From: Serratia liquefaciens
GTDB taxonomy: Bacteria > Pseudomonadota > Gammaproteobacteria > Enterobacterales > Enterobacteriaceae
Reading direction: 5' to 3'
Assembly (NCBI RefSeq): GCF_027594825.1
Contig: NZ_CP088930.1
Location: 3,905,019-3,969,018, forward strand
Length of the DNA: 64,000 nt
Made by a program: the position numbers and the translations under genes
Notes under the pieces: model-generated
The model's input: only the letters and a program-made list of their open reading frames with translations
Databases searched by the model: none
What the model was told of the DNA's origin: nothing
Part shown: piece by piece, positions 11,438 to 20,324 of the stretch
Position numbering within the stretch: the stretch's first letter is position 1
How the letters are laid out: each line of letters starts with the position of its first letter

Positions 11438-12469
11438 ATGCGCGTAGGGGCTATGAAGGGCTGGATGACGACGGTGGTGCTGAGCGCCACCCTGTTATTG
11501 ACCGGTTGCGGGCCGGAGCAGGTGAATCTCGAGGGTAAAACCATGGGGACCTCCTATTCGATCCGCTACGTCACCGGTGACGACACGCCGTCCGCCGCCA
11601 AGATACAGGCGGAGATCGACAAGCGGCTGGAGTTGGTGAATGACCAAATGTCCACCTATCGGCCGGGCTCGGAACTGAGCCGCTTCAACGCCAGTCGCGC
11701 AGTGGATAAACCCTTCCCGGTGTCGGCGGCCACGGCCGAGGTGGTGCTGGAGGCGCTGCGTATCAACCGCGTTACCGACGGCGCGCTGGACGTGACCGTC
11801 GGGCCGTTGGTTAACCTGTGGGGCTTCGGGCCGGAAGGGCGGCCGGACAAGGTGCCGAGCGCCGCCGCACTGGAACAGCGCCGCGCCTGGACCGGTATCG
11901 ACAAGCTGTCGGTACAGGGCAACGCGTTGGTCAAACGCATTCCGGAGCTGTACGTCGATCTGTCCTCGATCGCCAAGGGGTACGGGGTGGATGTGATTGC
12001 CCAGTACCTGCAGTCGCAGCAGGTGAAAAACTATATGGTCGATATTGGCGGCGAGGTGCGCACTCGCGGCCATAACGGTGAGAAAAAACCGTGGCGCATC
12101 GCCATTGAGCGGCCGACCGCCGGCATGGAGCAGAAAGCGCAATTGGTGATCCAGCCCGGTGAGATGTCGATAGCCACCTCCGGGGATTACCGTAACTATT
12201 TCGAACAGGACGGCGTGCGTTATTCGCATACCATAGATCCGATCACCGGCCGCCCGATCCATCACCATCTGGTGTCGGTCACGGTGTTGAGCCCAACCTG
12301 CATGGCTGCAGACGGTTTGTCGACCGGATTAAACGTACTGGGGCCGGAACGCGGCATGGCATTGGCGAACCTGATGGGGATCCCGGTGTTCATGATTGTG
12401 AAAACCGCCGCCGGTTTTGAAGAACGCTACTCTGAGGCGTTTAAACCCTATTTGAACAAGCACTCGTGA
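11438..12469 (+). CDS. apbE: FAD:protein FMN transferase ApbE
   Basis: ApbE attaches FMN covalently to the threonine of SGAT motifs, here the NqrB and NqrC subunits encoded upstream. The 343-residue protein is a lipoprotein (lipobox LLLTGC, Cys24) and so acts in the periplasm. Family motifs include MGTSYSIRY near the start, WGFGPEGRPD, and SGDYRNYFEQDG followed by HTIDPITGRP. The chosen ATG abuts the nqrF stop; an in-frame ATG 15 bp later is possible but sits too close to the nearest purine-rich stretch. Confidence 0.96.
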   Translation: MRVGAMKGWMTTVVLSATLLLTGCGPEQVNLEGKTMGTSYSIRYVTGDDTPSAAKIQAEIDKRLELVNDQMSTYRPGSELSRFNASRAVDKPFPVSAATAEVVLEALRINRVTDGALDVTVGPLVNLWGFGPEGRPDKVPSAAALEQRRAWTGIDKLSVQGNALVKRIPELYVDLSSIAKGYGVDVIAQYLQSQQVKNYMVDIGGEVRTRGHNGEKKPWRIAIERPTAGMEQKAQLVIQPGEMSIATSGDYRNYFEQDGVRYSHTIDPITGRPIHHHLVSVTVLSPTCMAADGLSTGLNVLGPERGMALANLMGIPVFMIVKTAAGFEERYSEAFKPYLNKHS

Positions 12470-12476
12470 GGTCGCT

Positions 12477-12704
12477 ATGTTGACGATATTTGTCGCCACC
12501 TTCGTGTTGTTTCTGCTGATTGTCGGCGGCATGTCCCTGGGCTACGTGTTTAAACGTAAAAGCCTGCAGGGCAGCTGCGGCGGCATTACGGCGCTGGGGA
12601 TGGATAAGGTCTGCGACTGTCCGGAACCTTGCGATGCGCGTAAAAAACGCCTGGAGAAAGAGGCGTTGCGCCAGCAGCAGTTGGAAAAGCACCGGATTAT
12701 CTGA
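12477..12704 (+). CDS. nqrM: Na+-NQR maturation protein NqrM
   Basis: NqrM (DUF539) is needed to mature Na+-NQR, most likely by delivering iron for the NqrD/NqrE centre. The 75-residue protein has one N-terminal membrane helix (residues 2–24) and four cysteines in SCGGITALGMDKVCDCPEPC. It follows apbE by 7 nt and ends the operon. Its final 25 bp, stop included, are tandemly duplicated downstream. Confidence 0.95.
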   Translation: MLTIFVATFVLFLLIVGGMSLGYVFKRKSLQGSCGGITALGMDKVCDCPEPCDARKKRLEKEALRQQQLEKHRII

Positions 12705-12730
12705 CTTGGAAAAGCATCGGATTATCTGAC
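12681..12730. repeat. 25-bp tandem duplication of the nqrM 3' end
   Basis: Positions 12681–12705 and 12706–12730 are the same 25-bp unit, differing at a single base (C/T). The first copy encodes the last codons of nqrM and its stop; the second is untranslated in that frame. Confidence 0.95.
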
Positions 12731-12733
12731 TAC

Positions 12734-12759
12734 AAGGGGCGCATGCGGCGCCCCTTTTT
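12734..12759 (+). terminator. Terminator of the nqr operon
   Basis: A perfect 9-bp stem (AAGGGGCGC / GCGCCCCTT) with a 5-nt loop is followed by TTTC. It ends the nqr operon and, being only 8 bp from the convergent downstream gene, may serve both strands. Confidence 0.85.
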
Positions 12760-12766
12760 CTATCGG

Positions 12767-13651
12767 TTATTTGGCCTGGCGAAAGTTTTTCGCGTCGGCC
12801 GGTGAGTTGACCATCACCCCGTCGACCCCAAGCGCCAGCGCCTGCTGGTAGTCTGCCGGGGTATTGATACCAAACAGCACGATGTGCGCCGGGCCTTGCG
12901 AACGGAAGCAGTCGATCGATTCTTTGTCCCAGGTCAGAAACGCCTTGGAGCGCCCCTCGCCCAGGGTAAATTTCTCCACCACTTCCACTTCCCGCTTCAG
13001 TTCAAGCCCGTACCAGCGTGGCTGCTGGTTATCCGGCTTCAGTTCGCACAGGTGCGACAGGCTGATATTCGCCAGCAGGTCGCGGGTTTCATCGCGGGTT
13101 TCGAAATGCTTGATAGCCGGCGGTAACGCCTGCAAATATTTGGCATCGGTGGAGTAAACGCGGGTGCGGTTCAGGCTGTCGGTTTTCTCCAGCGTTGCCA
13201 GCAAGGTTTTACCGAACTGGGCCGGATTGGCATCCGGTGACTTGATGTCCAGATAGAAATTAACCTTGGGGAAGTCGTTGAGTATTTCATCCAGCCGAGG
13301 AATGCCAATGCCTTTCCCCCGGAACGGATGCGTTTCCCCTTTGGCAAATGACCAGCCGGCGTCAACTTTTGCCAGTTGTTCGGCGGTGTAAGCGGAGACC
13401 AGACCCTGTTGGTTGGTCAGCGCCTTCAGATCTGAAGGGCGGTACAGCACGATAACGCCGTCTTTGGATTCCTGCAGGGTGATCCAAATGGCGTCGGCAT
13501 CGTTTTTCAGTGCGGTTTCAATCGCGACGCGGGTATTTTCCGGTGCGTCGGCAGTGCCACCGCGGTGCGCAATAATGGCAGGGGCTGCGCTCGCGGCAAG
13601 GGAGATCAGGGATAATGCTGAAGCGAATAAATAGACCGAGAATGTTTTCAT
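12767..13651 (-). CDS. Secreted glycerophosphodiester phosphodiesterase-like protein, catalytic site degraded
   Basis: A 294-residue GDPD-fold protein with a Sec signal peptide ending around ASA-AP, so probably periplasmic. It retains IIAHRGG and PENT, but the ExD metal pair of the family (as in EFDAKLSKDG of UgpQ) is replaced by W-I-T in WITLQESKDG, and the following HD is replaced by R-P in LYRPSDL. These would be two metal ligands and the general acid/base, so activity on glycerophosphodiesters is doubtful. The start is ATG at 13651, 8 nt after AGGAAGG; a GTG at 13660 overlaps that site. It is convergent to nqrM. Confidence 0.8.
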   Translation of the reverse strand: MKTFSVYLFASALSLISLAASAAPAIIAHRGGTADAPENTRVAIETALKNDADAIWITLQESKDGVIVLYRPSDLKALTNQQGLVSAYTAEQLAKVDAGWSFAKGETHPFRGKGIGIPRLDEILNDFPKVNFYLDIKSPDANPAQFGKTLLATLEKTDSLNRTRVYSTDAKYLQALPPAIKHFETRDETRDLLANISLSHLCELKPDNQQPRWYGLELKREVEVVEKFTLGEGRSKAFLTWDKESIDCFRSQGPAHIVLFGINTPADYQQALALGVDGVMVNSPADAKNFRQAK

Positions 13652-13826
13652 GTAGGGCACCTTCCTGTGCGTAAGGTTTATTGTTATCAGTAATTGAGGC
13701 GATTAATTTGCCACAGCGTACTATTCAAAAATTACGCTTTTTTAACAAGTCGAAGATAATTGGGTGAAACCCTGTTTTCTCCGAGCTGATCCGAGTTTTG
13801 CCGAGGCTTGAGCTTTCCATTATTGG

Positions 13827-13842
13827 CTGTATACTTATACAG
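13827..13842 (+). promoter_or_regulatory. LexA box of dinB
   Basis: CTGTATACTTATACAG is a 16-bp match to the LexA consensus CTG-N10-CAG with an AT-rich core, 16 bp before the dinB start. SOS control of dinB is established in E. coli. Confidence 0.93.
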
Positions 13843-13858
13843 TATTATTGGAGGGGCG

Positions 13859-14920
13859 ATGCGTAAAATCATTCATGTCGATATGGACTGCTTCTTCGCG
13901 GCGGTAGAAATGCGCGACGATCCCAGCCTGCGCGATATTCCGTTGGCGATTGGCGGCAGCGCCGACCGGCGTGGGGTGATCAGCACCGCCAACTATCCTG
14001 CGCGTCGCTATGGCGTGCACAGTGCCATGTCGACGGCGATGGCGCTCAAGCTTTGTCCGCACCTTAAGCTGCTGCCCGGTCGCATGGCGGCGTACAAGGA
14101 AGCCTCGCTGCATATCCGTGAAATTTTTGCCCGCTACACCCCGCTGATCGAACCGCTGTCTCTGGATGAAGCCTATCTGGACGTAACCGACTGCAGCCAG
14201 TGCAACGGCTCGGCGACGCTGATCGCCGAACAAATCCGTCAGGCGATAGCCGATGAACTGAACCTCACCGCGTCTGCCGGTATCGCGCCCATCAAATTCC
14301 TCGCCAAAATAGCCTCGGAGCTGAATAAGCCGAACGGCCAATACGTCATTACCCCGGCGCAGGTTCCCGCGTTTTTACAGCAACTGCCGCTGAGTAAAAT
14401 CCCGGGCGTGGGAAAAGTGACCGCCAAACGGTTGGAAGAAGTGGGGTTGATCACCTGCGCCGACGTGCAGCAGTACGATCTGGCAGCGTTGTTAAAGCGC
14501 TTTGGTAAATTTGGCCGCGTCCTTTGGGAACGCTGTCAGGGCATCGATCTGCGTGAGGTTTCGCCTGAGCGGCTGCGCAAGTCGGTGGGGGTAGAACGCA
14601 CGCTGGCGGAGGACATTCATGCCTGGGAAGAGTGCGAAGCGCTGATCGTCGAAAAACTCTACCCGGAACTGGAAATGCGCTTGCGTAAGGTAAAACCGGA
14701 TCTGCATATCGCCCGCCAAGGTGTGAAGCTGAAGTTTCAGGATTTCCAGCAAACAACGCAGGAACACGTTTGGCCGGTGCTGAACAAAGACGATTTGATC
14801 AACGTAGCGCGGCAGGCATGGAGCGAGCGGCGTGAAGGACGAGGGGTGCGGCTGGTAGGTTTGCACGTGACGCTGCTGGATCCGCAGCTGGAGCGCCAGT
14901 TGTTGCTGCCGTGGGAATAA
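13859..14920 (+). CDS. dinB: DNA polymerase IV
   Basis: DinB is the Y-family translesion polymerase induced in the SOS response. It begins [20 protein letters not shown], with the first catalytic aspartate in the DMDCFF motif, and [10 protein letters not shown] carries the D-E pair. The helix-hairpin-helix segment [15 protein letters not shown] and a C-terminal little-finger domain follow, ending in the family-type C-terminus QLLLPW. At 353 residues it is full length. The start follows GGAGGGG by a few bases; the longer frame from 13808 runs through the LexA box and is rejected. Confidence 0.97.
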   Translation: MRKIIHVDMDCFFAAVEMRDDPSLRDIPLAIGGSADRRGVISTANYPARRYGVHSAMSTAMALKLCPHLKLLPGRMAAYKEASLHIREIFARYTPLIEPLSLDEAYLDVTDCSQCNGSATLIAEQIRQAIADELNLTASAGIAPIKFLAKIASELNKPNGQYVITPAQVPAFLQQLPLSKIPGVGKVTAKRLEEVGLITCADVQQYDLAALLKRFGKFGRVLWERCQGIDLREVSPERLRKSVGVERTLAEDIHAWEECEALIVEKLYPELEMRLRKVKPDLHIARQGVKLKFQDFQQTTQEHVWPVLNKDDLINVARQAWSERREGRGVRLVGLHVTLLDPQLERQLLLPWE

Positions 14921-14921
14921 C

Positions 14922-14948
14922 AAGGGCGCAATGTACAATTGCGCCCTT
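14922..14948. terminator. Hairpin between dinB and pepD
   Basis: A perfect 11-bp inverted repeat (AAGGGCGCAAT / ATTGCGCCCTT) with a 5-nt loop lies 1 bp after dinB and between two convergent genes. The T tract is poor on the plus strand, so it may be a weak or bidirectional terminator. Confidence 0.6.
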
Positions 14949-14998
14949 ATCTGAACTGCTCGGTCATTTCTGGGGTTCAGCGTGCCGAACCCGGCAGA

Positions 14999-16459
14999 TT
15001 ACGCGCGCTCTGGGATAGCCTTCAGCAGCGCCGTCAGCAGCTTCCAGTACAGACCCACGCTTTCGATATGCACCTGCTCATCCGGCGAATGTGGCCCGGT
15101 GATGGTTGGCCCAATCGACACCATATCCATATTCGGATAAGGCTTTTTAAACAGGCCGCATTCCAGCCCGGCGTGGATCACCATGATGTTCGGCGTCTTG
15201 TTGAACAGATCCTGATAGATCTCGCGTACCAAATGCATGACCGGTGAGTCAGCGTCCGGCTGCCAGCCAGGGTAGCCGCCTTTCGGTGCCACTTTGGCGT
15301 TGGCCAACTGGCCCAGCGCGGTCAGCATGCCGACCACGTAATCTTTACCGCTGTCGATCAACGAACGGATCAGACAGATGATTTCTGCTTCGCTGTCGCT
15401 AGTGGTCACTACGCCCACGTTCAGTGAGGTTTCCACCACGCCTTTCACCGCGTCGCTCATGCGGATCACACCGTTTGGCGTACCGTTGAGCAGCGCCAGG
15501 AAACGTTGCTGGCTGTCGGCGGTCATCGCCTGAGACGTACTGGTGGTTGGCTCCAGCAGTACGGTAATGTTCTTCTCTTTAGCGGACAGCTCATTTTGCA
15601 GGGTGGCCAGGAACGCCTGGCTCAGTGCTTTGAGCTCATCGGCCTTAGCCGCCGGTACGGCAACCACGGCAGAAGCTTCACGCGGGATGGCGTTGCGCAG
15701 GGTGCCGCCGTTCAGGTCCAGCAAGCGCAGGTTCAACGCAGAGGCATTATCGAACAGGAAGCGCGCCAGCAGCTTGTTGGCGTTGCCCAGACCGACGTGA
15801 ATATCCGCGCCGGAGTGGCCGCCTTTCAGGCCCTTGAGCGTCAGTTTCAGAGTCTGGTAACCGGCCGGTACGGCTTCACGCTGCAGCGGCAGGGTGGTGA
15901 TAAAATCAATACCGCCGGCGCAACCCATGTAGATCTCGCCTTCTTCTTCGGAGTCGGTGTTGATCAGGATATCCGCCTGCAGCCAGTTAGCCTGCAGCCC
16001 GAACGCACCGTCCATGCCGGCTTCTTCGGTCATGGTCAGCAGCACTTCCAGCGGACCGTGCTCGACGCTGTCGTCTGCCAGTACCGCCAGCGCGGAGGCC
16101 ATGCCGATGCCGTTGTCGGCGCCCAGCGTGGTGCCGCGCGCTTTGATCCACTCGCCGTCGATATACGGCTGGATTGGATCCTTGGTGAAGTCGTGCACGG
16201 TGTCGTTATTCTTCTGCGGCACCATGTCCAGGTGCGCCTGCAGGGCAACCGGCTTGCGGTTTTCCATGCCTTTGGTGGCCGGCTTGCGCAGCAGGATATT
16301 GCCTACCTGGTCACGCTCGGCGTGCAGGTTTTTCTCTTTGGCCCATTCGAGGATGTGCTGCGCCAGCGCTTCTTCATGATAAGAAGGGTGCGGAATAGAG
16401 CAGATTTTGGCAAAAATATCCCACAGCGGCTGTGGCGAAAGTTGAGACAATTCAGACAC
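14999..16459 (-). CDS. pepD: Cytosol non-specific dipeptidase (aminoacyl-histidine dipeptidase) PepD
   Basis: PepD is a zinc dipeptidase of family M20 that hydrolyses many dipeptides including carnosine in the cytoplasm. The 486 residues match the E. coli length (485). The metal-site motif QAHLDMVPQK is near residue 76, with GADNGIGMA and EEAGMDGAFG downstream. The start is GTG at 16459 (SELSQLSPQPLWDIFAK, as in E. coli), preceded by AGGAG; the open frame to 16612 upstream has no family support. It is divergent from gpt. Confidence 0.96.
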   Translation of the reverse strand: MSELSQLSPQPLWDIFAKICSIPHPSYHEEALAQHILEWAKEKNLHAERDQVGNILLRKPATKGMENRKPVALQAHLDMVPQKNNDTVHDFTKDPIQPYIDGEWIKARGTTLGADNGIGMASALAVLADDSVEHGPLEVLLTMTEEAGMDGAFGLQANWLQADILINTDSEEEGEIYMGCAGGIDFITTLPLQREAVPAGYQTLKLTLKGLKGGHSGADIHVGLGNANKLLARFLFDNASALNLRLLDLNGGTLRNAIPREASAVVAVPAAKADELKALSQAFLATLQNELSAKEKNITVLLEPTTSTSQAMTADSQQRFLALLNGTPNGVIRMSDAVKGVVETSLNVGVVTTSDSEAEIICLIRSLIDSGKDYVVGMLTALGQLANAKVAPKGGYPGWQPDADSPVMHLVREIYQDLFNKTPNIMVIHAGLECGLFKKPYPNMDMVSIGPTITGPHSPDEQVHIESVGLYWKLLTALLKAIPERA

Positions 16460-16669
16460 AATAAGTCTCCTGTAACGGCATTCTCGGCATAGCGGGAATG
16501 CCGCTCGGTTAGGGTTAGGGGCATCTGTGCGGCTTTGGCACGATCTCCAGAGAATATCACTTTCTACCGGGCGGTGCCCGTCCCGAATTGTGCTGTTTAA
16601 GCGCTTGATCACACTAGTTTGCTGCGCCGCAGCTCATTTTTTCAGCATCAATCACCAGAGGAAATACTT

Positions 16670-16741
16670 ATGATTTCCACGGTACAACTGGTATTCGTCG
16701 CGTCCAGTCTCTATAATCTCGCGCAACCTTTTTTCCCCTGA
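16670..16741 (+). CDS. Possible 23-codon leader ORF upstream of gpt
   Basis: An ATG preceded by AGAGGAAAT opens a 23-codon frame beginning MISTVQLVFV. It overlaps the likely gpt promoter, so it could only be translated from an upstream transcript. A similar ribosome-binding site and ATG are, from memory, also present upstream of E. coli gpt, but the frames diverge after about ten codons. The conservation could reflect the promoter alone. Confidence 0.2.
   Translation: MISTVQLVFVASSLYNLAQPFFP
16689..16717 (+). promoter_or_regulatory. Probable gpt promoter
   Basis: A perfect TATAAT lies at 16712–16717 followed by CTCGCGCAACC, which matches the sequence I recall upstream of E. coli gpt. The -35 element is weak (around 16689). 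The leader before the gpt start is about 60 nt. Confidence 0.6.
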
Positions 16742-16783
16742 TTACTGAATAAGCCACACCTTGGCTGGCTGGGACACCATTCT

Positions 16784-17242
16784 ATGAGCGAAAAATACGT
16801 TGTTACCTGGGACATGCTGCAAATGCAAGCGCGCAAACTGGCTCACCGCCTGCTGCCCGTAGACCAATGGACAGGAATTATTGCCGTAAGCCGCGGCGGC
16901 CTGGTGCCTGCAGCCTTACTGGCGCGTGAACTGGGTATTCGCCATGTGGATACCGTGTGTATTTCCAGCTATGACCATGACAACCAACGCGAAATGAAAG
17001 TGCTCAAGCGCGCTGAAGGCGACGGTGAAGGCTTTATCGTCATCGACGATCTGGTGGATACCGGCGGTACTGCGAAAGCCATCCGCGAGATGTACCCGAA
17101 AGCGCATTTCGTCACCATCTTCGCCAAGCCGGCAGGTCGTCCACTGGTGGACGATTATGTGGTTGATATCCCACAGGATACCTGGATCGAGCAGCCATGG
17201 GACATGGCGGTGACCTTCGTGCCACCGATCGGCGGTCGTTAA
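16784..17242 (+). CDS. gpt: Xanthine(-guanine) phosphoribosyltransferase
   Basis: Gpt salvages guanine and xanthine, and less well hypoxanthine, by transferring the ribose 5-phosphate of PRPP to make nucleotides at the inner face of the membrane. The 152 residues are the exact family length. The PRPP-binding loop is [19 protein letters not shown], and [17 protein letters not shown] and [12 protein letters not shown] are conserved. It is monocistronic with its own terminator, divergent from pepD. Confidence 0.97.
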   Translation: MSEKYVVTWDMLQMQARKLAHRLLPVDQWTGIIAVSRGGLVPAALLARELGIRHVDTVCISSYDHDNQREMKVLKRAEGDGEGFIVIDDLVDTGGTAKAIREMYPKAHFVTIFAKPAGRPLVDDYVVDIPQDTWIEQPWDMAVTFVPPIGGR

Positions 17243-17263
17243 GTTCGACAGGCTGTTCCATTA

Positions 17264-17288
17264 AAACGCCCGGTTTCGCCGGGCGTTT
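17264..17288 (+). terminator. Terminator of gpt
   Basis: A perfect 10-bp stem (AAACGCCCGG / CCGGGCGTTT) with loop TTTCG lies 21 bp after the gpt stop. Confidence 0.85.
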
Positions 17289-17386
17289 GCGTTATTTTGG
17301 TTTATCGCCCCAGAGTTAGGTACACTACCTCCAGTTGATTAGGCTGTTTGCGGCCTATAGCCAGATTTACGGAGGCTGTTGTTACC

Positions 17387-18634
17387 ATGGCACAAGCCAA
17401 CCTTTCTGAAATTCTGTTCAAACCCTCATTTAAACATCCTGAGACCTCGACGCTGGTGATGCGCGCGCGCAACAAAGTTAGCGCCGATCTGCATTCCACG
17501 CTGGAAGGCAACACAGTCAGCAATTGGTATCGCATGCTTAACCCGCTGTTGTGGGCCTGGCGCGGCGTTGATCCGATCGAAATCAACGAAGTGCTGGCGC
17601 GCATCGCGGTCGCCGATGTGGAGCACACCAACGACAAGTGGCTGGATACCGTGGTCGGTTACCGTAACGGCAACTGGATTTACGAATGGGTACACCAGGG
17701 CATGCGCTGGCAACAGAGCGCGTTGGAACAGCAGGATCCTTTGATCGGCGGCCAGCACTGGCTCAACGCCGCCAATTTTTACAGCATCGCCGGCTACCCG
17801 CACCTGAAAGGGGACGAACTGGCCGAGCAGGCCGAGGCGCTCTCCTGCCGGGCTTACGAAGAAGCCGCGCTGTTGCTGCCTTATCAGTTGAAAGAGCTGG
17901 AGTTCCGCATTGAAGGTGGCAGCAGCATCAATGGCTTCCTGCACCTGCCGGAAAAGGGCGAGGCTCCGTTCCCGACGGTGTTGATGTGCGGCAGCCTGGA
18001 TACGCTGCAAACTGACTATCACCGCCTGTTCCGCGATTATCTGGCACCGCACGGCATCGCCATGCTGACCATCGATATGCCTTCCATCGGCTCCTCTTAC
18101 AAGTGGAAGCTGACGCAAGATTCCAGTTTCCTGCATCAGCAGGTGCTGATCCAACTGGCCTCGGTGCCGTGGGTCGATCATCAGCGCGTTACCGCGTTTG
18201 GCTTCCGTTTTGGTGCCAACGTGGCGGTGCGTCTGGCCTATCTGGAGCCACAGCGGCTGCGGGGCGTGGCTTGTCTGGGGCCGGTGGTGCATCGCCTGCT
18301 GTGCGACAGCAAAACGCAACAGCACGTGCCAGACATGTACATGGACGTGCTGGCCAGCCGGATGGGGATGGCCAATGCATCGGATAACGTGCTGAAGGTA
18401 GAACTGAACAGCTATTCGCTGAAAACTCAAGGGCTGCTGGGCCGCCGTTGCCCGACGCCAATGCTGGCCGGTTACTGGGATCAGGATCCGCTCAGCCCGA
18501 AAGAAGAAGCGCAGTTGATCGCTTCATCCTCGTTGGACGGCAAACTGATCGCCATACCGCGCGCGCCTGTTTACAGCAGTTTCCACAAGGCATTGCTGCA
18601 AATGACCCACTGGATGAAAGATAAAATGCGTTAA
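17387..18634 (+). CDS. frsA: Esterase FrsA
   Basis: FrsA (YafA) is an alpha/beta-hydrolase-fold protein described as binding unphosphorylated EIIA-Glc and influencing the choice between fermentation and respiration. The 415 residues match E. coli FrsA (414) throughout, for example [38 protein letters not shown], and [17 protein letters not shown]. The nucleophile-elbow region reads [17 protein letters not shown], without a canonical G-x-S-x-G serine. The start ATG follows GGAGG by 11 nt. It is adjacent to crl as in E. coli. Confidence 0.95.
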   Translation: MAQANLSEILFKPSFKHPETSTLVMRARNKVSADLHSTLEGNTVSNWYRMLNPLLWAWRGVDPIEINEVLARIAVADVEHTNDKWLDTVVGYRNGNWIYEWVHQGMRWQQSALEQQDPLIGGQHWLNAANFYSIAGYPHLKGDELAEQAEALSCRAYEEAALLLPYQLKELEFRIEGGSSINGFLHLPEKGEAPFPTVLMCGSLDTLQTDYHRLFRDYLAPHGIAMLTIDMPSIGSSYKWKLTQDSSFLHQQVLIQLASVPWVDHQRVTAFGFRFGANVAVRLAYLEPQRLRGVACLGPVVHRLLCDSKTQQHVPDMYMDVLASRMGMANASDNVLKVELNSYSLKTQGLLGRRCPTPMLAGYWDQDPLSPKEEAQLIASSSLDGKLIAIPRAPVYSSFHKALLQMTHWMKDKMR

Positions 18635-18694
18635 TTAGTTGCTAAATTTTAACAATTTGTTAAAAAGAGTGGTCTACATTGAGGAGGTTAAAGA

Positions 18695-19096
18695 ATGACG
18701 TTACCGAGTGGTCACCCTAAAAGCCGACTAATGAAACGTTTCGCCAGCTTGGGGCCGTACCTGCGTGAAGGGCAGTGTGAGAACGACCGTTTTTTCTTTG
18801 ATTGTTTAGCCGTGTGCGTCAATGTTAAGCCTGCTCCAGAGAAGCGTGAGTTCTGGGGTTGGTGGATCGAACTGCATGCCGAAGATACGCGTTTCACCTA
18901 CGCCTATCAGTTTGGCCTGTTTGATAAAGATGGGCACTGGACGCCGGAAAAGATTAAGGATGCTGAAGTGAAAACCAAGTTGGAAACCACCCTGCGTGAT
19001 TTCCACCGTCGTCTGGGCGAGCTGCTGACCACCATGGAACTGACGCTTGAACCGGCCGAGAATTTCAAAGAAAAACTGATTAAACTTTCCGCCTGA
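18695..19096 (+). CDS. crl: Sigma-S factor-binding protein Crl
   Basis: Crl binds the stationary-phase sigma factor RpoS and promotes assembly of its holoenzyme with core RNA polymerase. The 133-residue protein begins [16 protein letters not shown] and carries the conserved [19 protein letters not shown] segment (about residues 49–67). A strong GAGGAGG precedes the ATG. It lies between frsA and proBA as in E. coli. Confidence 0.96.
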   Translation: MTLPSGHPKSRLMKRFASLGPYLREGQCENDRFFFDCLAVCVNVKPAPEKREFWGWWIELHAEDTRFTYAYQFGLFDKDGHWTPEKIKDAEVKTKLETTLRDFHRRLGELLTTMELTLEPAENFKEKLIKLSA

Positions 19097-19211
19097 CCCC
19101 GTTAGACCACAAGTATTCTGCTGATTTCGCGTTGTGCCTGTTGGCATAACGCGTCTCTCCTGTTACAAAGTCCTTTGCATTATTCTTCTCATCTTACACG
19201 GCAGAAATACT

Positions 19212-20315
19212 ATGAACGGCAGCCAGACACTGGTTGTGAAATTGGGCACCAGCGTGTTGACCGGCGGATCGCTGCGTCTTAACCGTGCTCACATTGTCGA
19301 ACTGGTACGCCAGTGCGCACAACAGCATGCAGCGGGTCACCGCATCGTTATCGTCACCTCCGGCGCAATTGCCGCCGGGCGCGAACATTTGGGTTACCCC
19401 GAACTCCCCGCCACCATCGCCTCCAAGCAGCTGCTGGCGGCGGTCGGACAGAGCCGGCTGATCCAACTGTGGGAGCAACTGTTCTCCATTTACGGCATCC
19501 ACGTCGGGCAGATGTTGCTGACGCGCGCCGATCTGGAAGACCGCGAACGCTTCCTCAACGCGCGTGACACCATGACCGCGCTGCTGGACAACCGTATCGT
19601 GCCGGTAATCAATGAGAACGACGCGGTAGCGACCGCAGAAATCAAGGTAGGCGACAACGACAACCTGTCGGCGCTGGCGGCGATCCTGGCCGGGGCAGAC
19701 AAATTGCTGTTGCTGACCGATCAGCAAGGCCTGTACACCGCCGACCCACGTAATAACCCGCAGGCGGAACTGATCCGTGAAGTGCACGGCATCGACGATG
19801 CACTGCGTGCAATCGCCGGCGATAGCGTTTCCGGCCTGGGCACCGGCGGCATGGGCACCAAGCTGCAAGCTGCCGACGTGGCTTGTCGCGCCGGCATCGA
19901 CGTGATCATCGCCGCCGGCAGCAAGCCGGGCGTGGTGGCGGACGTTATTGAGGGTAAACCGGTGGGCACGCGTTTCCACGCGCTGGAAACCCCGTTGGAA
20001 AACCGTAAACGCTGGATCTTCGGCGCACCGCCGGCCGGTGAGATCACCGTCGACGACGGCGCGGTCGATGCGATTATGGCGCGCGGCAGTTCGCTGCTGC
20101 CGAAGGGCATTCGCGAAGTGAAAGGTGATTTCTCCCGTGGCGAAGTGATCCGCATCCGTAACCTGGCGGGGCGCGATTTGGCCCACGGCGTCAGCCGCTA
20201 CAACAGCGACGCAATGCGCATGATTGCCGGCCATCACTCGCAGGAAATCAGCGAAATTCTCGGTTATGAATACGGCCCGGTGGCAGTGCACCGCGACGAT
20301 ATGATAGTCAGTTAA
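19212..20315 (+). CDS. proB: Glutamate 5-kinase
   Basis: ProB phosphorylates the gamma-carboxyl of glutamate with ATP, the first and feedback-inhibited step of proline synthesis. An amino-acid kinase domain ([12 protein letters not shown] near the start, then [10 protein letters not shown] and [12 protein letters not shown]) occupies about residues 1–255, followed by a PUA domain. Length 367 is identical to E. coli. The start is the ATG of [12 protein letters not shown]; the frame open from 19134 has no support. It is in an operon with proA, 9 bp apart. Confidence 0.97.
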   Translation: MNGSQTLVVKLGTSVLTGGSLRLNRAHIVELVRQCAQQHAAGHRIVIVTSGAIAAGREHLGYPELPATIASKQLLAAVGQSRLIQLWEQLFSIYGIHVGQMLLTRADLEDRERFLNARDTMTALLDNRIVPVINENDAVATAEIKVGDNDNLSALAAILAGADKLLLLTDQQGLYTADPRNNPQAELIREVHGIDDALRAIAGDSVSGLGTGGMGTKLQAADVACRAGIDVIIAAGSKPGVVADVIEGKPVGTRFHALETPLENRKRWIFGAPPAGEITVDDGAVDAIMARGSSLLPKGIREVKGDFSRGEVIRIRNLAGRDLAHGVSRYNSDAMRMIAGHHSQEISEILGYEYGPVAVHRDDMIVS

Positions 20316-20324
20316 GGAGTGAGC

